Positions 17,547 through 26,086 are shown, counted from the stretch's first letter. The stretch is DNA of 64,000 bases from Paenibacillus oralis (GCF_003863965.1 NZ_RRCN01000001.1:2428527-2492526); one strand, 5' to 3'. Made by a program: numbers and translations. The notes: generated from the letters alone by a model not told the origin.

Positions 17547-18086
17547 ATGTTTAACAACTTCCTGAGAACCAATAAAATCGCCATGTGGCTGCTGACCGTC
17601 ATCCGGGTTTACCTCGGGTACCAATGGATTGAAGCAGGGTATCATAAAATTACCGGCGGCTTCGACGCCGCGGGCTTCCTCACCGGCGCGATCGCGAACA
17701 GCACGGGCGATCATCCCGCTGTCCAAGGCTGGTGGGCCACCTTCCTGGAACATTTCGCCCTGCCTAACGTAGGCATCTTCAACATCCTCGTTCCTTACGG
17801 CGAGTTCCTGGTCGGCCTGGGGCTGATCCTCGGCACCTTCACCACCTTCGCCGCCCTGATGGGCCTGTTGATGAACGCGGCGTTCCTCTTCAGCGGAACG
17901 GTAAGCACAAACGCGCAAATGCTGCTGCTTGAAGTGCTGGTGATCGCCGCCGCCGCCAACGCCGGAAAAATCGGCCTCGACTACTACGTGCTCCCTTACC
18001 TGCGCAAACTGTTCCGCAAACCCGGAGCAGCCGGAACGGAACTTCCGAATCCGGAACAACCACGCAACATAAAGCGCACGGCTTAA
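17547..18086 (+). CDS. DoxX-family membrane protein
   Basis: A 179-residue membrane protein; the ATG at 17547 has an AAGGAG site at the right distance. Four hydrophobic helices are apparent (about 12-30, 78-98, 100-120 and 125-145). The N-terminal RVYLGYQWIEAGYHKI segment and the PYGEFLVGLGLILG segment are typical of DoxX/DoxD-like proteins, which are linked to thiol or quinone redox chemistry. The two Crp/Fnr-type boxes in front of it suggest control by oxygen or nitrosative stress. It is a single-gene unit with its own terminator. Confidence 0.85.
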   Translation: MFNNFLRTNKIAMWLLTVIRVYLGYQWIEAGYHKITGGFDAAGFLTGAIANSTGDHPAVQGWWATFLEHFALPNVGIFNILVPYGEFLVGLGLILGTFTTFAALMGLLMNAAFLFSGTVSTNAQMLLLEVLVIAAAANAGKIGLDYYVLPYLRKLFRKPGAAGTELPNPEQPRNIKRTA

Positions 18087-18106
18087 CCGCTATTATGCAG
18101 GATATG

Positions 18107-18150
18107 AACGCGAGCCCCGAGGGCAACAACCCCGGGGCTCGCGTTTTTTT
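18107..18150 (+). terminator. Terminator of doxX
   Basis: CGCGAGCCCCG (18109-18119) pairs perfectly with CGGGGCTCGCG (18133-18143) and seven T follow, 20 bases after the doxX stop. The T run abuts the end of the convergent lipoprotein gene. Confidence 0.95.
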
Positions 18151-18730
18151 AATTGGCGTCAAGCAGTGTTATTTCCCAATCCCCATTTTTATTTTGCAGG
18201 AATGAATAATGAGCAGTGCCTCTTTCAATGGTACCATCATTTTTCTTTCTTAAAAATGCAATAGCAACATTAATCCGTCCAATATCCTTGATTTTTTCAA
18301 TTAATGTAACCTCATGAAAATCGTACTCAACTCCAGGTTGATAGTTATCATTATTATTAAACCATGCTAGGTTTTGCTCTTTATAGCCCTCATTAGTGTT
18401 CTCTAAAAACTGTGTTTCATCGTGTTGTACAATAGCTTCCAAATTTTTGCCGACCATGTCAATGATCTCATCGGTGAAAAAGCTCCGCTTATACTTTGAT
18501 AAGTCAACATGTACACCTTCGTTAAAGTCAGAAAGCGTCGGGGGGTCTAGATCTTGATGCTTAGTAAACACTATATATTCGGAATTTTCGTCCGTGCCTT
18601 TATCCTCGTTTGCATAATTTTGCGCGTTCCCCGCGTCGCTAATTGCACTTTGAGGTTGATTACTATTAAGACAACCCGATAATACACTTAAGCTGATGAT
18701 AAATGCTCCTACCTTTAATAAATTTGGCAT
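18149..18730 (-). CDS. Hypothetical lipoprotein
   Basis: A 193-residue protein with a short signal peptide and lipobox VLSGC (lipidated C20). The mature part has an Asn/Asp-rich linker to about residue 55 and then a compact domain without a family I recognise; its late segment (AHYSFLQNKNGDWEITLLD) resembles the edge of NTF2/DUF-type folds that bind small molecules. Base composition is clearly more AT-rich than in the flanking genes, as in the adjacent broken acetyltransferase, so the patch from about 18.15 to 19.3 kb may have been acquired together. Confidence 0.75.
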   Translation of the reverse strand: MPNLLKVGAFIISLSVLSGCLNSNQPQSAISDAGNAQNYANEDKGTDENSEYIVFTKHQDLDPPTLSDFNEGVHVDLSKYKRSFFTDEIIDMVGKNLEAIVQHDETQFLENTNEGYKEQNLAWFNNNDNYQPGVEYDFHEVTLIEKIKDIGRINVAIAFLRKKNDGTIERGTAHYSFLQNKNGDWEITLLDAN

Positions 18731-18764
18731 AGATCAATCTCTTTCCCATTTTGCTCATAATGAG

Positions 18765-19252
18765 CTATTGAATTTCCTTGATTTTTGTCAGATCCCCGCT
18801 GCATAGAGTTTCAAGATGATCAAAAATTTTACGCGCAGGCCAATCCCACCATTTAATAGGAAGGAGATGATCGATGAGTTCGTCATCAAATCTTTTCTTA
18901 ATAACTTTGCAGGGATTCCCGCCCGTAATATGGTAAGGGGGAACATCTTTGGCCACGACAGAATTGGCTGCAATGATTGCTCCATCACCAATATGTACCC
19001 CGGGCATTACAGTGACATTTTGACCGATCCACACATCGTTTCCAATTACAGTGTCACCTTTAAGGGGTAAGTCTGCCAAATTCATAGTGATGTGTGACAC
19101 GCTCTTCAAATTTTTCAGCACTCGTTTATGTCGTCATAATACGTGTAGTCACCGACAATAATATTTGGGCGTGTTACAACGTTTTTAATATAGCATATAC
19201 TTTTGATTGCCTCATTTGGGTAGATTGCATTAGGATCAGGCCCGTATTGCAT
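18765..19252 (-). pseudogene. Broken Vat/Xat-type hexapeptide acetyltransferase
   Basis: Translation from the ATG at 19252 (GGAGGG site) gives MQYGPDPNAIYPNE...VGDYTYYDDINEC and then a stop. The homologous reading continues in a second frame (EKFEERVTHHYEF), and then, after the loss of about 45 codons, in a third frame (LPLKGDTVIGNDVWIG...GGNPCKVIKKRF...IKWWDWP), which runs to 18765. Intact Vat/Xat enzymes are about 210 residues and acetylate streptogramins or other xenobiotics using a left-handed beta helix. The deleted part holds the catalytic histidine region (NHRMDG in relatives). Two lesions plus a deletion mean it is not functional. Confidence 0.88.
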
Positions 19253-19356
19253 ATAAAAATCCCTCCTTCGATGATTCCTAATATTTTATTGTGCTATTCT
19301 CCATCTTCATCCTGCGAAAATCACAACATCTCACAATTTTCCAAAAAGAAGGATAA

Positions 19357-19399
19357 TGTGACTTAAATTACATTTATAACCGGGCTTATTCGATAAAAT
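19357..19399 (+). promoter_or_regulatory. Crp/Fnr-type promoter of the DsbA-like gene
   Basis: A box TGTGACTTAAATTACA lies at 19357-19372 and a -10 candidate TAAAAT at 19394-19399. If transcription starts near 19406, the box centre is at -41.5, the same geometry as at doxX. One half-site base differs from the ideal TCACA. Confidence 0.65.
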
Positions 19400-19431
19400 T
19401 AGGAAAAACTTGAGCATTGGGGGAATTAGTG

Positions 19432-20169
19432 ATGATTCAACAAAAGGCAGGTAAACAGCCGAAAGTTTCAAACCGCACATTTTTACTTTTAATCATTCTC
19501 GTAAGCCTGGTGATAATTGCGCTTGCTATGATTTTTCTCAAAGATTCGGCAGCCTCTCCCAACCTTAACGATCTGCCCAACTATACGGAAATTAAGGGTA
19601 AATTTGTCGCGGAAGGGCTGAAATACGAAAAGCAGCCGCATCTCGGAAGTCCTGACGCCAAGGTGAAGGTCATGGAATTTGCCGATTTCAAATGTCCTGC
19701 TTGTAAAACATGGGAAGAAGAAAATATGGAGCGTTTTCAAAAAGATTTTATCGATACGGGGAAAGTCGAGCTGTTCTTTACCAACTTTCCTTTCATAGAT
19801 CGGGATTCGATTATGGCCGCCAGTGCGGGAGAAGCGATTTTTGCGCAAAGCAACGAGAAGTTTTGGGAGTTTAAGCGCGAACTTTACGCGAATCAAGGGA
19901 AGGAATCGGAAATTTGGGCCACCTCCGAGTTTTTGCTCGATTTTGTCAAAAACAATATCGACGGCATCGATTACGAGCGTTTTGCCAAGGATTTGAAAGA
20001 CCGGACTTATATGCTCCCGGTGAAGGAAGATTTTAAGACGGCGGGATACTACGGCGTTAACGGAACTCCGCAGTTTATGGTGAACGGCGAACTGCTTCCA
20101 AGTTCTTCTTATGAAGATCTAGTGGCAGCCATCGAGGCGCAGTTGTCTACGGAAAATGAACAGCCATGA
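19432..20169 (+). CDS. Membrane-anchored DsbA/BdbD-like thiol-disulfide oxidoreductase
   Basis: A 245-residue protein from the ATG at 19432, which follows a TGGGGGAA site; an upstream TTG overlaps that site and is less likely. A single helix at about 17-36 anchors it, with the domain outside. The thioredoxin-fold redox motif is C88-P-A-C91 and the cis-proline loop is NGTPQFMVNG near the C-terminus, with a helical insertion between. It should form or isomerise disulfides in exported proteins. The usual partner BdbC/DsbB is not nearby. The Crp/Fnr-type promoter is shared in design with doxX. Confidence 0.9.
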   Translation: MIQQKAGKQPKVSNRTFLLLIILVSLVIIALAMIFLKDSAASPNLNDLPNYTEIKGKFVAEGLKYEKQPHLGSPDAKVKVMEFADFKCPACKTWEEENMERFQKDFIDTGKVELFFTNFPFIDRDSIMAASAGEAIFAQSNEKFWEFKRELYANQGKESEIWATSEFLLDFVKNNIDGIDYERFAKDLKDRTYMLPVKEDFKTAGYYGVNGTPQFMVNGELLPSSSYEDLVAAIEAQLSTENEQP

Positions 20170-20277
20170 GTTATGATCGACAATTTTTCTGTTTTTTCGA
20201 CAAAGTGGTATTTATAAAATGACGTGATTTACCGATTTAAAAAATAAACCAGTCATTTTGAGGAGGCAAACAAACAC

Positions 20278-21354
20278 ATGAAAAAAAGCTGGATCATCAC
20301 ACTCTCCTGTATTTTGGCGGTAAGCCTGTCGGCGGGAACCGCTTTGGCCAAGCCGGGGCAAGCAGGCGGCGCAAGCGGGACGGACAAGAAAGCGGAGACC
20401 GGTTCTCAGGCCAAATCGGGCGGGGGACAAGGAAACCAAAAAGCCGACAATGCAAGCGATGACAAGGGGGCAAATCAAGCCAAGGAATCCAATCAAGCCA
20501 AGGATCAAGCCAAGGAAACGGTGAATTCGGACAAGCCGCATGGCAATGACGGCAAAGACGGAGACAAGGGAAATAGCAATAGCAATAGCGCCTCCAAGAC
20601 AAACAAGGAGACTAAAGGACAGCAAGGGGTTAAGGAAAAGGAAAATAAACCGGCAACAGTCACTTCGGAAACGTATGGTCCAGGCCACAATGGTTACAAA
20701 GGGTTGCTTAAAGCGATCGAAAACGTGAAGGACAAGCCGGCGGGTGCGGTGCTGGCCGATCTTTTGCTCACCAAATACGACGCTCAGTTGACGGATGAAA
20801 TGAAGACGGAACTGGAAGGGATCAAGGAGGCGGCGCAGGCTTTGACCAAAGCGGCGGATATGCTGGAGCAGGACGGCAGCGTGACCGATGCGGTTTACGT
20901 CCAGAAAGAAGCGGTATTGGCCGACATAACCAACCTTGAATCTTACAAAAAGCTCGGCAAGCTGTATGACAAGTTGGGCAAAAAGGGCGTTAAGCTGTAT
21001 GTGAACGGGGAAGAGCCCGCGACGGAGGTAGCGCCGATTGTAAAAGATGGCAGCACGTTGGTACCGTTCCGCGCCATTTCCGAAGCTTTGCAGGCGGAAG
21101 TAACCTATGATCCGTCGGATAAGTCGATTACCGTAACCAAGGACGGAGTTACCTTGAAACTGATCATTAACAGCAAAACCGCGTACAAGAACGGCGTGAA
21201 GCAAACGCTTGACGCGCCGGCTGCCGTAATCGGCGGGAGCACCGTCGTGCCGGTTCGTTTCATTGGCGAGGCGTTTGAAGCCACGGTGAAATGGGAGCAG
21301 GAAACACAGTCCGTTATTATTTACAATGAAGTGAATGAGACAAGCGAAGAATAA
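20278..21354 (+). CDS. Secreted stalk-domain protein (copper amine oxidase N-terminal-like)
   Basis: A 358-residue exported protein with a signal peptide (about 1-25, ending GTALA). Residues about 26-135 are low-complexity, rich in Lys, Gly, Asn, Asp and Gln. A helical segment follows (about 140-235). The C-terminal 110 residues form the domain found in many Paenibacillus surface proteins, with its two paired motifs GSTLVPFRAISEALQAEV and GSTVVPVRFIGEAFEATV. No catalytic residues are visible. It is probably a cell-wall or matrix-associated structural protein, transcribed alone with an AGGAGG site. Confidence 0.88.
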   Translation: MKKSWIITLSCILAVSLSAGTALAKPGQAGGASGTDKKAETGSQAKSGGGQGNQKADNASDDKGANQAKESNQAKDQAKETVNSDKPHGNDGKDGDKGNSNSNSASKTNKETKGQQGVKEKENKPATVTSETYGPGHNGYKGLLKAIENVKDKPAGAVLADLLLTKYDAQLTDEMKTELEGIKEAAQALTKAADMLEQDGSVTDAVYVQKEAVLADITNLESYKKLGKLYDKLGKKGVKLYVNGEEPATEVAPIVKDGSTLVPFRAISEALQAEVTYDPSDKSITVTKDGVTLKLIINSKTAYKNGVKQTLDAPAAVIGGSTVVPVRFIGEAFEATVKWEQETQSVIIYNEVNETSEE

Positions 21355-21361
21355 CAAGATC

Positions 21362-21386
21362 AAAGCGACCCTTCGGGGTCGCTTTT
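21362..21386. terminator. Two-way terminator between convergent genes
   Basis: AAAGCGACCC (21362-21371) pairs perfectly with GGGTCGCTTT (21376-21385) around a TTCG loop. It lies in the 37-base gap between the stalk-domain gene and the TetR gene. Confidence 0.85.
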
Positions 21387-21391
21387 GTCGT

Positions 21392-22018
21392 TTATTTCTC
21401 CACGGCTCGCTTTACGATCTTCACCAGCTCGTTGCTGTAGGTCTCCAAGTCCGTTTCTTTGTTATGGGCTGAAGTAAGCATGTATTCGCTGATCGCCCCT
21501 TGAATCATCTTGCACATGACCCCCGTATGGAAATCTCCGAACACACCTTGGAACTGGCCCTCCTCCAGGATCGTCTTCAGTTCGCGGGCAAGCGGCTCTT
21601 CCTCTTCATCCTCATCGTCTAACTTGTAGTAAGGAATATTGTCCGGAGTTCGAGCATTAAAGACGATTTCGATCAGAGCGGTATTATGGGCGGGATGGGT
21701 TCCCTGATAGGCCAAGCTGGCGTTAATAAAAGCTTCCAGCTTTTCTTCCGGCGTATTTGCCGGGCGCACCCTGTCCAGGACATAGGCGGTCGATAATTCT
21801 ACCAGCTTCATCAACAGATGATTCATCAAATCGTTCTTATCCGCGAAGTGATAGGAAATAAGCGCTGTGCTGATACCCGCGCGTTTGGCGATTTGGGCGA
21901 GGCTCGCGTGAACATAGCCGATTTCATCCAATGTCCGGATCGCAGCCTCAATGATCTGTTCGCGTCTTGCTTCCGCAATGAAAGATTGTTTTGTTTCCGG
22001 TTTGTGATTATCGTTCAT
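21392..22018 (-). CDS. TetR/AcrR-family regulator
   Basis: A 208-residue repressor with the HTH at about 17-62 (IIEAAIRTLDEIGYVHASLAQ, then the recognition part GISTALISYHFADKND). The C-terminal ligand domain is of its own type. It lies 13 bases downstream of a small membrane-protein gene on the same strand and most likely controls that two-gene unit. Ligand unknown. Confidence 0.9.
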   Translation of the reverse strand: MNDNHKPETKQSFIAEARREQIIEAAIRTLDEIGYVHASLAQIAKRAGISTALISYHFADKNDLMNHLLMKLVELSTAYVLDRVRPANTPEEKLEAFINASLAYQGTHPAHNTALIEIVFNARTPDNIPYYKLDDEDEEEEPLARELKTILEEGQFQGVFGDFHTGVMCKMIQGAISEYMLTSAHNKETDLETYSNELVKIVKRAVEK

Positions 22019-22031
22019 ACGATTACTCCAA

Positions 22032-22493
22032 CTATTCGTTTTTATGATCTTTCTTGCTTAATGCCCCGAGCAATGCCAAGGCCAGAATGATCACGGGAAC
22101 GGCGATCGATTTCGGGTCGCTGAATATCTTTTCGAAAAGGGGCAGCGCCTTACCTTCGAAGACGCCGATAACCGCCCGGATGATCAGAATGATCAAGTTT
22201 GACGCCAGCATGACGGGAACCAGAACTAAACCGGCTCGGAACACGGACCATCCGGAACGTTTTCCCATAATAAACAAAAGGGTTGCCGCTAAGCAGAAAA
22301 CGCCGATAAGGAGCGTAAAAGCAAGCCGGATCCAGCCATACCAAGGAACTCCGGTGCCGGCCATCCAGTCCTGGTAACTATACCAAGTATACCAAAATGC
22401 CCCTGCGACTAGAAGAGCACTTAGTAAAGCCAGCGTTTTCCCCAGCCAATCCGGCGATTCTTGAGCCAAATTCTCCCTGCTGTCTTGCTGCAT
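22032..22493 (-). CDS. Small four-helix membrane protein co-transcribed with TetR gene
   Basis: A 153-residue protein with four hydrophobic segments (about 18-38, 53-75, 85-108 and 128-146) and charged ends. AAGGAGGAG precedes the ATG. I do not recognise the family. Because the repressor gene follows at once, the protein may take part in resistance or export of the repressor's ligand, but four helices alone do not show transport. AT-rich upstream bases (22500-22560) contain the palindrome TGATTAATCA, a possible operator. Confidence 0.75.
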   Translation of the reverse strand: MQQDSRENLAQESPDWLGKTLALLSALLVAGAFWYTWYSYQDWMAGTGVPWYGWIRLAFTLLIGVFCLAATLLFIMGKRSGWSVFRAGLVLVPVMLASNLIILIIRAVIGVFEGKALPLFEKIFSDPKSIAVPVIILALALLGALSKKDHKNE

Positions 22494-22631
22494 GAAGACT
22501 CCTCCTTGAAAAATTGATTGAATGATCTAATTTTTGAGTGATTAATCAGATTTTATCATGCGGAATTATTGCGGTCAATCCGGGCCAGCATATAAATACA
22601 AATTCGGGAAAAAAACAAGGGGATGTGCGAA

Positions 22632-22648
22632 GGTCAAACAAGGTCAAA
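22632..22648 (+). promoter_or_regulatory. Distal CtsR operator
   Basis: GGTCAAACAAGGTCAAA is an exact match to the heptad direct repeat recognised by CtsR. It lies about 150 bases upstream of the hsp20 start, 118 bases from the second operator. No good promoter directly next to it was found. The rest of the gap 22494-22795 holds the membrane-protein promoter region and the hsp20 promoter. Confidence 0.8.
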
Positions 22649-22726
22649 TCGAAAGGTTGATTTGCCCCGCCCGCAAAAATTGGACTAAAATGCCTCGTAA
22701 TGGGGCTCTTTGGCCGGAGATCGCTT

Positions 22727-22782
22727 TTGTCATTCTCTGACCGCAAGCATATAATGAGGGTGTAAGGTCAAATAAGGTCAAA
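22727..22782 (+). promoter_or_regulatory. Sigma-A promoter and proximal CtsR operator of hsp20
   Basis: TTGTCA (22727-22732), a 17-base spacer and TATAAT (22750-22755) form a strong promoter with a start near 22762. The CtsR operator GGTCAAATAAGGTCAAA at 22766-22782 lies just after the start, where bound CtsR blocks transcription until heat shock. Confidence 0.9.
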
Positions 22783-22795
22783 GAAAGGGGAATAA

Positions 22796-23242
22796 ATGAT
22801 GTTTGATCTGATTCCTTTTGGAAGACACAGAGAAGATGCGTTAAGTCAATGGGTGAAGTCTTTTAACGATGCGTTTAACGACGATTTTTTCATGCCGCTG
22901 AAAGGCCAGGTCATGTCCTTTAGAACGGATATTCACGAAACGGAGAACGCTTATCTGGTGGAAGCCGAACTTCCGGGATTTCAAAAAAATGAAATCGAAA
23001 TCGGCTACGTGAATCCTTACTTGACGATTAAAGCGGTGCGCAATGAAGACAACAACGTGGAAGATTCCAAGCAGCAAATCGTCCGGAAGGAACGCCGCTA
23101 TGGCGAATACGTGCGCAGATTTTACGTTCAGGACATCGACGAAGAAGGCATTCGCGCGTCCCTCAAGGACGGCGTGTTGAAACTGGAAGTGCCGAAACGC
23201 GGTCAAACAAGATCGAAACGCATCGAAATCGAGGAGAGTTAA
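22796..23242 (+). CDS. Small heat-shock protein, Hsp20/alpha-crystallin
   Basis: A 148-residue chaperone that holds unfolding proteins in the cytoplasm. The alpha-crystallin domain occupies about 40-135 with the A-x-x-x-(D)GVL motif near its end (ASLKDGVLKLEVPK) and the early VEAELPGFQKNEIE segment. A C-terminal I-x-I-like motif (KRIEIEES) needed for oligomer assembly is present. Two adjacent ATG codons (22796 and 22799) follow a GAAAGGGG site. Heat control by CtsR is well supported by two exact operators. Confidence 0.95.
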   Translation: MMFDLIPFGRHREDALSQWVKSFNDAFNDDFFMPLKGQVMSFRTDIHETENAYLVEAELPGFQKNEIEIGYVNPYLTIKAVRNEDNNVEDSKQQIVRKERRYGEYVRRFYVQDIDEEGIRASLKDGVLKLEVPKRGQTRSKRIEIEES

Positions 23243-23252
23243 AATAACCTGC

Positions 23253-23287
23253 GGGCTGGCCAGGGGATTTCTGGCGCAGCCCTTTTT
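23253..23287 (+). terminator. Terminator of hsp20
   Basis: GGGCTGGCCAG (from 23253) pairs with CTGGCGCAGCCC (23271-23282) with one bulge, followed by TTTTT. Confidence 0.8.
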
Positions 23288-23355
23288 GTGTTTGAATATA
23301 GTGGAGCCGATGGCTGCTTATTTACTTTTTGCCGCTTTCGGCCTGACACGTTCTG

Positions 23356-23537
23356 ATTGGAGATATCCAATAGAATTGGAAAATTACTAGTAAATACGAC
23401 GGTTTAATTGGATATTTCCAATAGATTGGACTCGGTAAGGCGCAAAGCGGGCGATCTGAGTGAAGTCTATTGGATTTTTTCCAATTGGAGTTCCCAATTG
23501 CGTGCGATTTCCGTCAATCTATTGGATCTTATCCAAT
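23356..23537. repeat. Palindrome quartet element, ATTGGATATTTCCAAT family
   Basis: Four palindromes lie at 23356-23371, 23407-23422, 23469-23485 and 23521-23537. Distances are 51, 62 and 52 bases. It fills the gap between the convergent hsp20 and nitrate reductase genes. A two-unit remnant of the same family is at 35616-35683. Confidence 0.8.
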
Positions 23538-23596
23538 GAGCGTGGGTTTCACTAGAGATGCAGTTAACTTTTTACTACACAAGTTGGCGTTTTCCG

Positions 23597-26086
23597 CTAT
23601 TTTGAGCAGGGTTTCTGCGCTGTTTCGGGAACCGGTGGGTCATGCACAGGTTTAGCCTGCTCAACGCGCACCGCGCAAATCTTGAATTCCGGCATCCGGC
23701 TGATGGGGTGCAGGGCATCGTTGGTTAGCCGGTTGACCGCGAGCTCCCCGCCCCAATGAAACGGGACGAATATGGTCCTGGGGTGAATGTCGGGAGCCAG
23801 CTTGGCGGCAAACTCCAACGAGCCCCGGCGGGTCGTCAGCCGGACGCGTTCTCCTTGGCGCAGGCGAAGCTGCTCGGCCAAAGCGGGGTGCAGCTCCGCT
23901 ACCGGTTCCGGCGCCTTCTTCGCCAGCGCCTCCGTGCGGCGGGTTTGCGCGCCGCTCAGGTAGTGGCCCGCCAGCCGCCCGGTCGTCAGCAGATACGGAT
24001 AATCCGGATCTGCGCTCTCCGCCGGCGGCTGGGGCGTGATCCCGTGCAGGCGGGCGCGGCCCCCTGCACGGGGGAAGACGCCGCCCGCGAACAGGCGCGG
24101 CGTCCCGGGGTGGCCTGCCGGCTTTGCCGCCGCTTCTTCCCCGGCTGCCGGGCACGGCCAGAACAGCCCTTGCGCTTCCTTCAGCCGCGAATAGCTCATG
24201 CCGCTGTAATCGGCTTTGCCCCCGGCGGAAGCGCGGCAGAGCTCGTCGAACACGTCCGAAACCGACGTGTACCGGAAATACTGCCCCCGGCCCAGCCGCT
24301 CGGCCAGGGCGCAGATGAACCGGTAATCCGGCAGACTATCCCCTGCCGGAGCAAAAGCCTGGGGCCGGTGAAACACCCGGCCCTCCAGATTGGTCAGCGT
24401 GCCTTCCGCTTCCAGGAAGGACGTGCCGGGCAGCAGCCAATCCGCGTAAGCCGCGGTCTCCGTTTCGAACAGGTCGACGACGACGAGCAATTCCAGCTTG
24501 GCCAGCGCCTCGGCGACCCTGGCGTTATTGGGGCTGGACACGATCGGATTGGAACCGAGAACAATCATCGCCTTGATGCCGCCGTCCAAAATTTTGCCGA
24601 ACAGCTCATAGGCGGAGACGCCTTTGCCCGGCAGGTCGGCCGGCTCGATCCCCCAGACGCGGGCCACGTGAGCCCGGGCCTCCGGATCTTCGAGCGACCG
24701 GTAGCCGGGGAGCTGGTCAGCCTTAAGACCGTGCTCGCGCCCGCCCTGCCCGTTGGCCTGCCCGGTCACGGAGCCAAACCCGCTGCCCGGTTTGCCGATG
24801 TGCCCCGCAAGCAAGCACAGGTTAATGTACTGGAGCGTATGCTCGACCCCGTTGACCTGCTGCTCCAGCCCGCGGGCCGTCAGGACGATCGCGGTTTCCG
24901 CGGCGGCAAAACCCCGGGCAACGGTGCGGATCGTGTCTTCGGCAACCCCGGTCAACGCGGCCACCCGGTCCGGCGGAAAAAGCCGCACGGCTTCGCGCAC
25001 TTCTTCCAATCCTTCCGTGTGAGCCGATACAAATTCCGCATCGTACAAATTCTCTTCAAGCAGGACGTGCAGCATGCCGCTAACGAGCAGCGAGTCGTGG
25101 CCCGGCTGCAGCGTGATGTGGAGGTCGGCGATTTTGGAGGTCAGCGTTTGGCGCGGATCGATTGTCACGAGCACGGCGCCCTGCTTTTTGGCCGCAAGCA
25201 AATACGGCATCATGGTCGGCTGGCACTCCGCGATGTTGGTGCCGGCCAGGATGATGTATTTGGCCTTGGGGATATCGTCCAGCGGAAAATTCAGCCCCCG
25301 GTCGATGCCGAAGGCTCTTTGCTGGGCGGCGGCGGCCGAGGACATGCAGTAGCGGCCGTTATAATCCACGTACCGCGAGCGGAGCGCCACACGGGTGAAT
25401 TTGCCAAGCAGATAGCAAACCTCATTCGTCAGCGACCCGCCTCCGAAGACGGCTACGCTGTCCGGACCGTGCTGCTCCTGCAAGCGGAGAATCCGGGCGG
25501 CGATATCGTCAAGCGCTTCCGTCCAGGTTGCGGACTGCCACGTCGCGGCCGGCCGGACGCCATGCGCTGTTCGCCGCAGCCCGGCACCAGCAGACCCTCC
25601 AGCCGCGTCCAATCCGCTCCCCACCAAGGGCCTGCCGCTAATCCCGCTTTCCTCCCGTCTGCGGAGCGGAGCGAGAATCCGCTCGGGATGCGCCGCGTGA
25701 GTCACGGAGTGAAGGCCCTTTTGGCACAACTTCCCGGTAGCTACGGGGAAATCGGGGCTGGGTTTCGCTTCATACCCAAGTGCGTTTGCCGTACTGAGCG
25801 ATGCGATCCCGGACTTTTCCGCACTCATCGCCGCCGCACAACGCGCCCCCGAACTGGGAGCTGTAGTTGCAGCGCGGAGCGTGTTCGCCCCGGCTCCTGT
25901 CCCCGTTGCCGCAGCACCCGGCCTTGTCGCAGCACCTGGCCCTACCGCAACACCCGGCCTTGTCGCAGCTCCCGGGCCCGCCGCTCCCCCCAGCGGATGC
26001 AGCTCAATGCCGCACTGCATGCTGCAGAAACAGCAGTGCGTACGTAGGCGCCCGTCAGGATTGGCGGCTGTAGGTATAAGCGTCAT
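23597..26086 (-). CDS. nasC: Assimilatory nitrate reductase catalytic subunit, molybdopterin enzyme
   Basis: An 829-residue enzyme that reduces nitrate to nitrite in the cytoplasm. The ATG at 26086 has an AAGGAG site at 8 bases; a GTG two codons earlier is too close to it. The N-terminal iron-sulfur motif is C18-x2-C21-x3-C25 with the last ligand C121 (GKLCQKG). The molybdopterin domain follows (YCMSSAAAAQQRAFG, GTNIAECQP, GSNPIVSSPNNARV) and the C-terminal domain carries LLTTGRLAGHYLSGAQTRR. Between C25 and C121 lies an unusual Gly/Ala/Pro/Thr-rich insert of about 70 residues. It overlaps the transporter gene by 32 bases. No electron-transfer subunit or nitrite reductase is adjacent. Confidence 0.93.
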   Translation of the reverse strand: MTLIPTAANPDGRLRTHCCFCSMQCGIELHPLGGAAGPGAATRPGVAVGPGAATRPGAAATGTGAGANTLRAATTAPSSGARCAAAMSAEKSGIASLSTANALGYEAKPSPDFPVATGKLCQKGLHSVTHAAHPERILAPLRRREESGISGRPLVGSGLDAAGGSAGAGLRRTAHGVRPAATWQSATWTEALDDIAARILRLQEQHGPDSVAVFGGGSLTNEVCYLLGKFTRVALRSRYVDYNGRYCMSSAAAAQQRAFGIDRGLNFPLDDIPKAKYIILAGTNIAECQPTMMPYLLAAKKQGAVLVTIDPRQTLTSKIADLHITLQPGHDSLLVSGMLHVLLEENLYDAEFVSAHTEGLEEVREAVRLFPPDRVAALTGVAEDTIRTVARGFAAAETAIVLTARGLEQQVNGVEHTLQYINLCLLAGHIGKPGSGFGSVTGQANGQGGREHGLKADQLPGYRSLEDPEARAHVARVWGIEPADLPGKGVSAYELFGKILDGGIKAMIVLGSNPIVSSPNNARVAEALAKLELLVVVDLFETETAAYADWLLPGTSFLEAEGTLTNLEGRVFHRPQAFAPAGDSLPDYRFICALAERLGRGQYFRYTSVSDVFDELCRASAGGKADYSGMSYSRLKEAQGLFWPCPAAGEEAAAKPAGHPGTPRLFAGGVFPRAGGRARLHGITPQPPAESADPDYPYLLTTGRLAGHYLSGAQTRRTEALAKKAPEPVAELHPALAEQLRLRQGERVRLTTRRGSLEFAAKLAPDIHPRTIFVPFHWGGELAVNRLTNDALHPISRMPEFKICAVRVEQAKPVHDPPVPETAQKPCSK

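Noticed and set aside
23756..26047. A 763-codon open frame opposite the nitrate reductase gene
   Set aside because: Same reason: it is the complement of conserved codons of nasC, with no start context and no recognisable domain.
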